Assembly (NCBI GenBank): GCA_041684965.1 | Contig: JAWLGR010000003.1 | Coordinates: forward strand, 296,716 to 360,715 | Direction: 5' to 3' | DNA: 64,000 nt | DNA from: Mariniphaga sp041684965 | Lineage (GTDB): Bacteria > Bacteroidota > Bacteroidia > Bacteroidales > Prolixibacteraceae | Translations under genes and position numbers: made by a program | Shown here: positions 63,148 to 64,000 of the stretch, piece by piece | Numbering within the stretch: position 1 is the first letter of the stretch | Layout of the letters: each line of letters begins with the position of its first letter | Notes under the pieces: model-generated | Told to the model about the DNA's origin: nothing | The model's database searches: none | The model's input: the letters and a program-made list of their open reading frames with translations, nothing else

Positions 63148-63203
63148 TTAAAGGAGAAATTCAATTGGAAACCAAGATATGTAAATTTAGAATTAAAACA
63201 AGA

Positions 63204-63225
63204 ACCCCGGAAAATTTCCCGGGGT
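63204..63225 (-). terminator. Hairpin upstream of the response regulator, T-rich on the minus strand
   Basis: On the minus strand ACCCCGG and CCGGGGT form a 7-bp GC-rich stem with an A/T-paired inner loop, followed by TCTTGTTTTAATTC. It lies directly after the stop of the small minus-strand frame at 63227, so it could end that transcript before the two-component operon. Confidence 0.65.
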
Positions 63226-63226
63226 A

Positions 63227-63550
63227 TTACAGATAGAATTTGTTTCCATGGTTATGAAACATACAGCCTAATAGAGTTTTTACATGATATTTTGTTGTAA
63301 GTTTATTAATATTTGAATTTTGGCTGGTAGGATTATATATATTGTGAAATGAATTCTTATTAGTGTATGACCACAGGCCAAAAGTTAAGGTTAATAAGAG
63401 CAGTCCTTGTTTTAACCTGTTTATCCTTTTGAATCCACTTTCTTCTGTTTCCTCCTGCCACAGTTTATAAATTAGATTTTTAACTGAATTTCTATTTTTT
63501 TGTTTTCCAGGCCTTGTTTTGTATTTAAATGGTAGATTTCCAGTTGCCAT
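63227..63550 (-). CDS. Possible small hypothetical protein
   Basis: A 107-codon frame starting MATGNLPFKYKTRPGKQKN, strongly basic in the first third, with one hydrophobic run (LKQGLLLLTLTFGLW) and an Asn-rich, Lys-rich C-terminal part. No family is recognised. The only positive sign is a terminator-like hairpin two bases after its stop on the same strand. It may be a chance frame. Confidence 0.3.
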   Translation of the reverse strand: MATGNLPFKYKTRPGKQKNRNSVKNLIYKLWQEETEESGFKRINRLKQGLLLLTLTFGLWSYTNKNSFHNIYNPTSQNSNINKLTTKYHVKTLLGCMFHNHGNKFYL

Positions 63551-63910
63551 TTTAATTTTGTTCTGTTAAGATTGTCATAAATCCGGCATGTTTTATTTTA
63601 TTGGCTGTAAAGGAAATAGATGAAAATTAAAATAGGATGAAACTGAGATTAAAAACAAATTAAAGTAGTAGTAGTAACATGATATATTATTGCTAAAAGA
63701 GCATGTTGGGTTGAAAGGCGCATCCTTCCTCTACAGAGAAAAGATAAAACAGCAAATTTTCAATGGAAACTCCAGGGCAGACACGATATGATTTGCGCAA
63801 TCGTGAATTAACTTATTCTCTGATGCCGGAACCCTTTCAGAAAAAAAATATTAATTAACCCAGGTGGATAAATTTGGGATTTTCCACGACTTTATAAACT
63901 TTTCAGAATC
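63551..63910. other. 360-base stretch before the intron end, no supported gene
   Basis: The stretch is AT-rich. A 33-codon frame from 63752 has no support. A short GTA microsatellite lies near 63667. No promoter or terminator is clear. Confidence 0.5.
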
Positions 63911-64000
63911 GAGTAGGAGGAAAACAAAGAGGTTTTTCTCCTACTTTGTTTTCCGACCTCTCACACCACCGTACGTACGGTTCTCGTATACGGCGGTTCC
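63911..64000 (-). mobile_element. Group II intron, 3' end (domains V and VI), continuing beyond the window
   Basis: On the minus strand 63997-63965 forms a domain V-like hairpin. ACCGCCGTA pairs with TACGGTGGT (one G-U), a 2-base CG bulge sits on the 3' strand, and a 4-bp distal stem TACG/CGTA has a 5-base loop. After a short linker, CTTTGTTTTCC and GGAAAACAAAG (63954-63944 with 63929-63919) form an 11-bp perfect stem placed as domain VI. The sequence order fits the 3' end of a bacterial group II intron reading leftward. Its catalytic core and reverse transcriptase should lie to the right, outside the window. The exact 3' splice point is uncertain, near 63911-63918. Confidence 0.75.

Noticed and set aside
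63752..63858. 33-codon frame near the right end
   Set aside because: Short, no family resemblance, no transcription signals.
1..64000. Known riboswitches, rRNA genes, complete insertion sequences, phage genes or defence islands
   Set aside because: Nothing with the needed motifs was found on reading both strands; only the partial group II intron is mobile.

Overview
The window looks like chromosomal DNA of a free-living member of the Bacteroidota, most likely order Bacteroidales in the broad sense. Four things point there. Many promoters match the phylum's sigma factor consensus (TTTG, about 19-22 bp, TAnnTTTG). Shine-Dalgarno sites are mostly absent. There is a type IX secretion (T9SS) sorting domain and a PorV-like outer membrane protein. 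Several gene clusters are ones I recall from this phylum: sigma-54 activator/LptE/TPR-like/SecG, ftsX/DUF3098/uppP/truB/queA, and an RND pump with a PG0541-type PII-like protein. The DNA is moderately AT-rich and densely coding. No CRISPR array, rRNA operon or complete IS element is visible.

Layout. 1-1150: the 3' end of an NTF2-like gene and tRNA-Lys(TTT) with a consensus promoter and a terminator. 1151-7127: uvrA and a membrane-bound lytic transglycosylase (minus), then recJ (plus). 7315-12576 (minus): HAD hydrolase, acyltransferase, an exported helix-hairpin-helix/barrel protein with a PorV-like partner, and purE. 12687-17343 (plus): hpt, adk, obg, a PAP2 phosphatase and a membrane-anchored MutS-like ATPase. 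17779-20514: a UroD-family protein and a eukaryotic-type hexokinase. 20515-21200: a gene-free stretch with a strong candidate small RNA. 21201-28254: glycerol and hexose-phosphate metabolism (glpD, glpK, gpsA, pgi) and a Tat-exported aldo/keto reductase. 28255-29108: a gene-free stretch with an 11-bp repeat palindrome. 29109-32439: serine hydrolase, deoC, an orphan T9SS C-terminal-domain miniprotein and kdsB. 32693-35426: sigma-54 activator, lptE, a TPR-like protein and secG. 35683-40796: aroK and topoisomerase IV (parC, parE). 40988-47452: a TetR-controlled RND efflux operon. 47674-49429: class I HMG-CoA reductase and a frame-disrupted CDP-alcohol phosphatidyltransferase. 49440-55020 (minus): methyltransferase, SIMPL protein, queA, truB, uppP, DUF3098 and ftsX. 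55138-59495: two large transporters with cytoplasmic regulatory domains. 59496-60122: a second copy of the 11-bp repeat palindrome. 60123-63147: a coiled-coil protein and a two-component system. The right edge (about 63911-64000) carries the 3' end (domains V and VI) of a group II intron on the minus strand, whose body lies outside the window.

Most of the content is housekeeping: DNA repair and topology, envelope biogenesis, nucleotide salvage and central carbon metabolism. The less ordinary elements are the roughly 75-nt candidate sRNA at 20827-20903, the two related 11-bp repeat palindromes about 31 kb apart, the orphan HMG-CoA reductase next to a broken phosphatidyltransferase gene, the membrane-anchored MutS homologue, and the T9SS sorting domain without cargo. 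I found no multi-gene cassette that I would call a new defence or secretion system.
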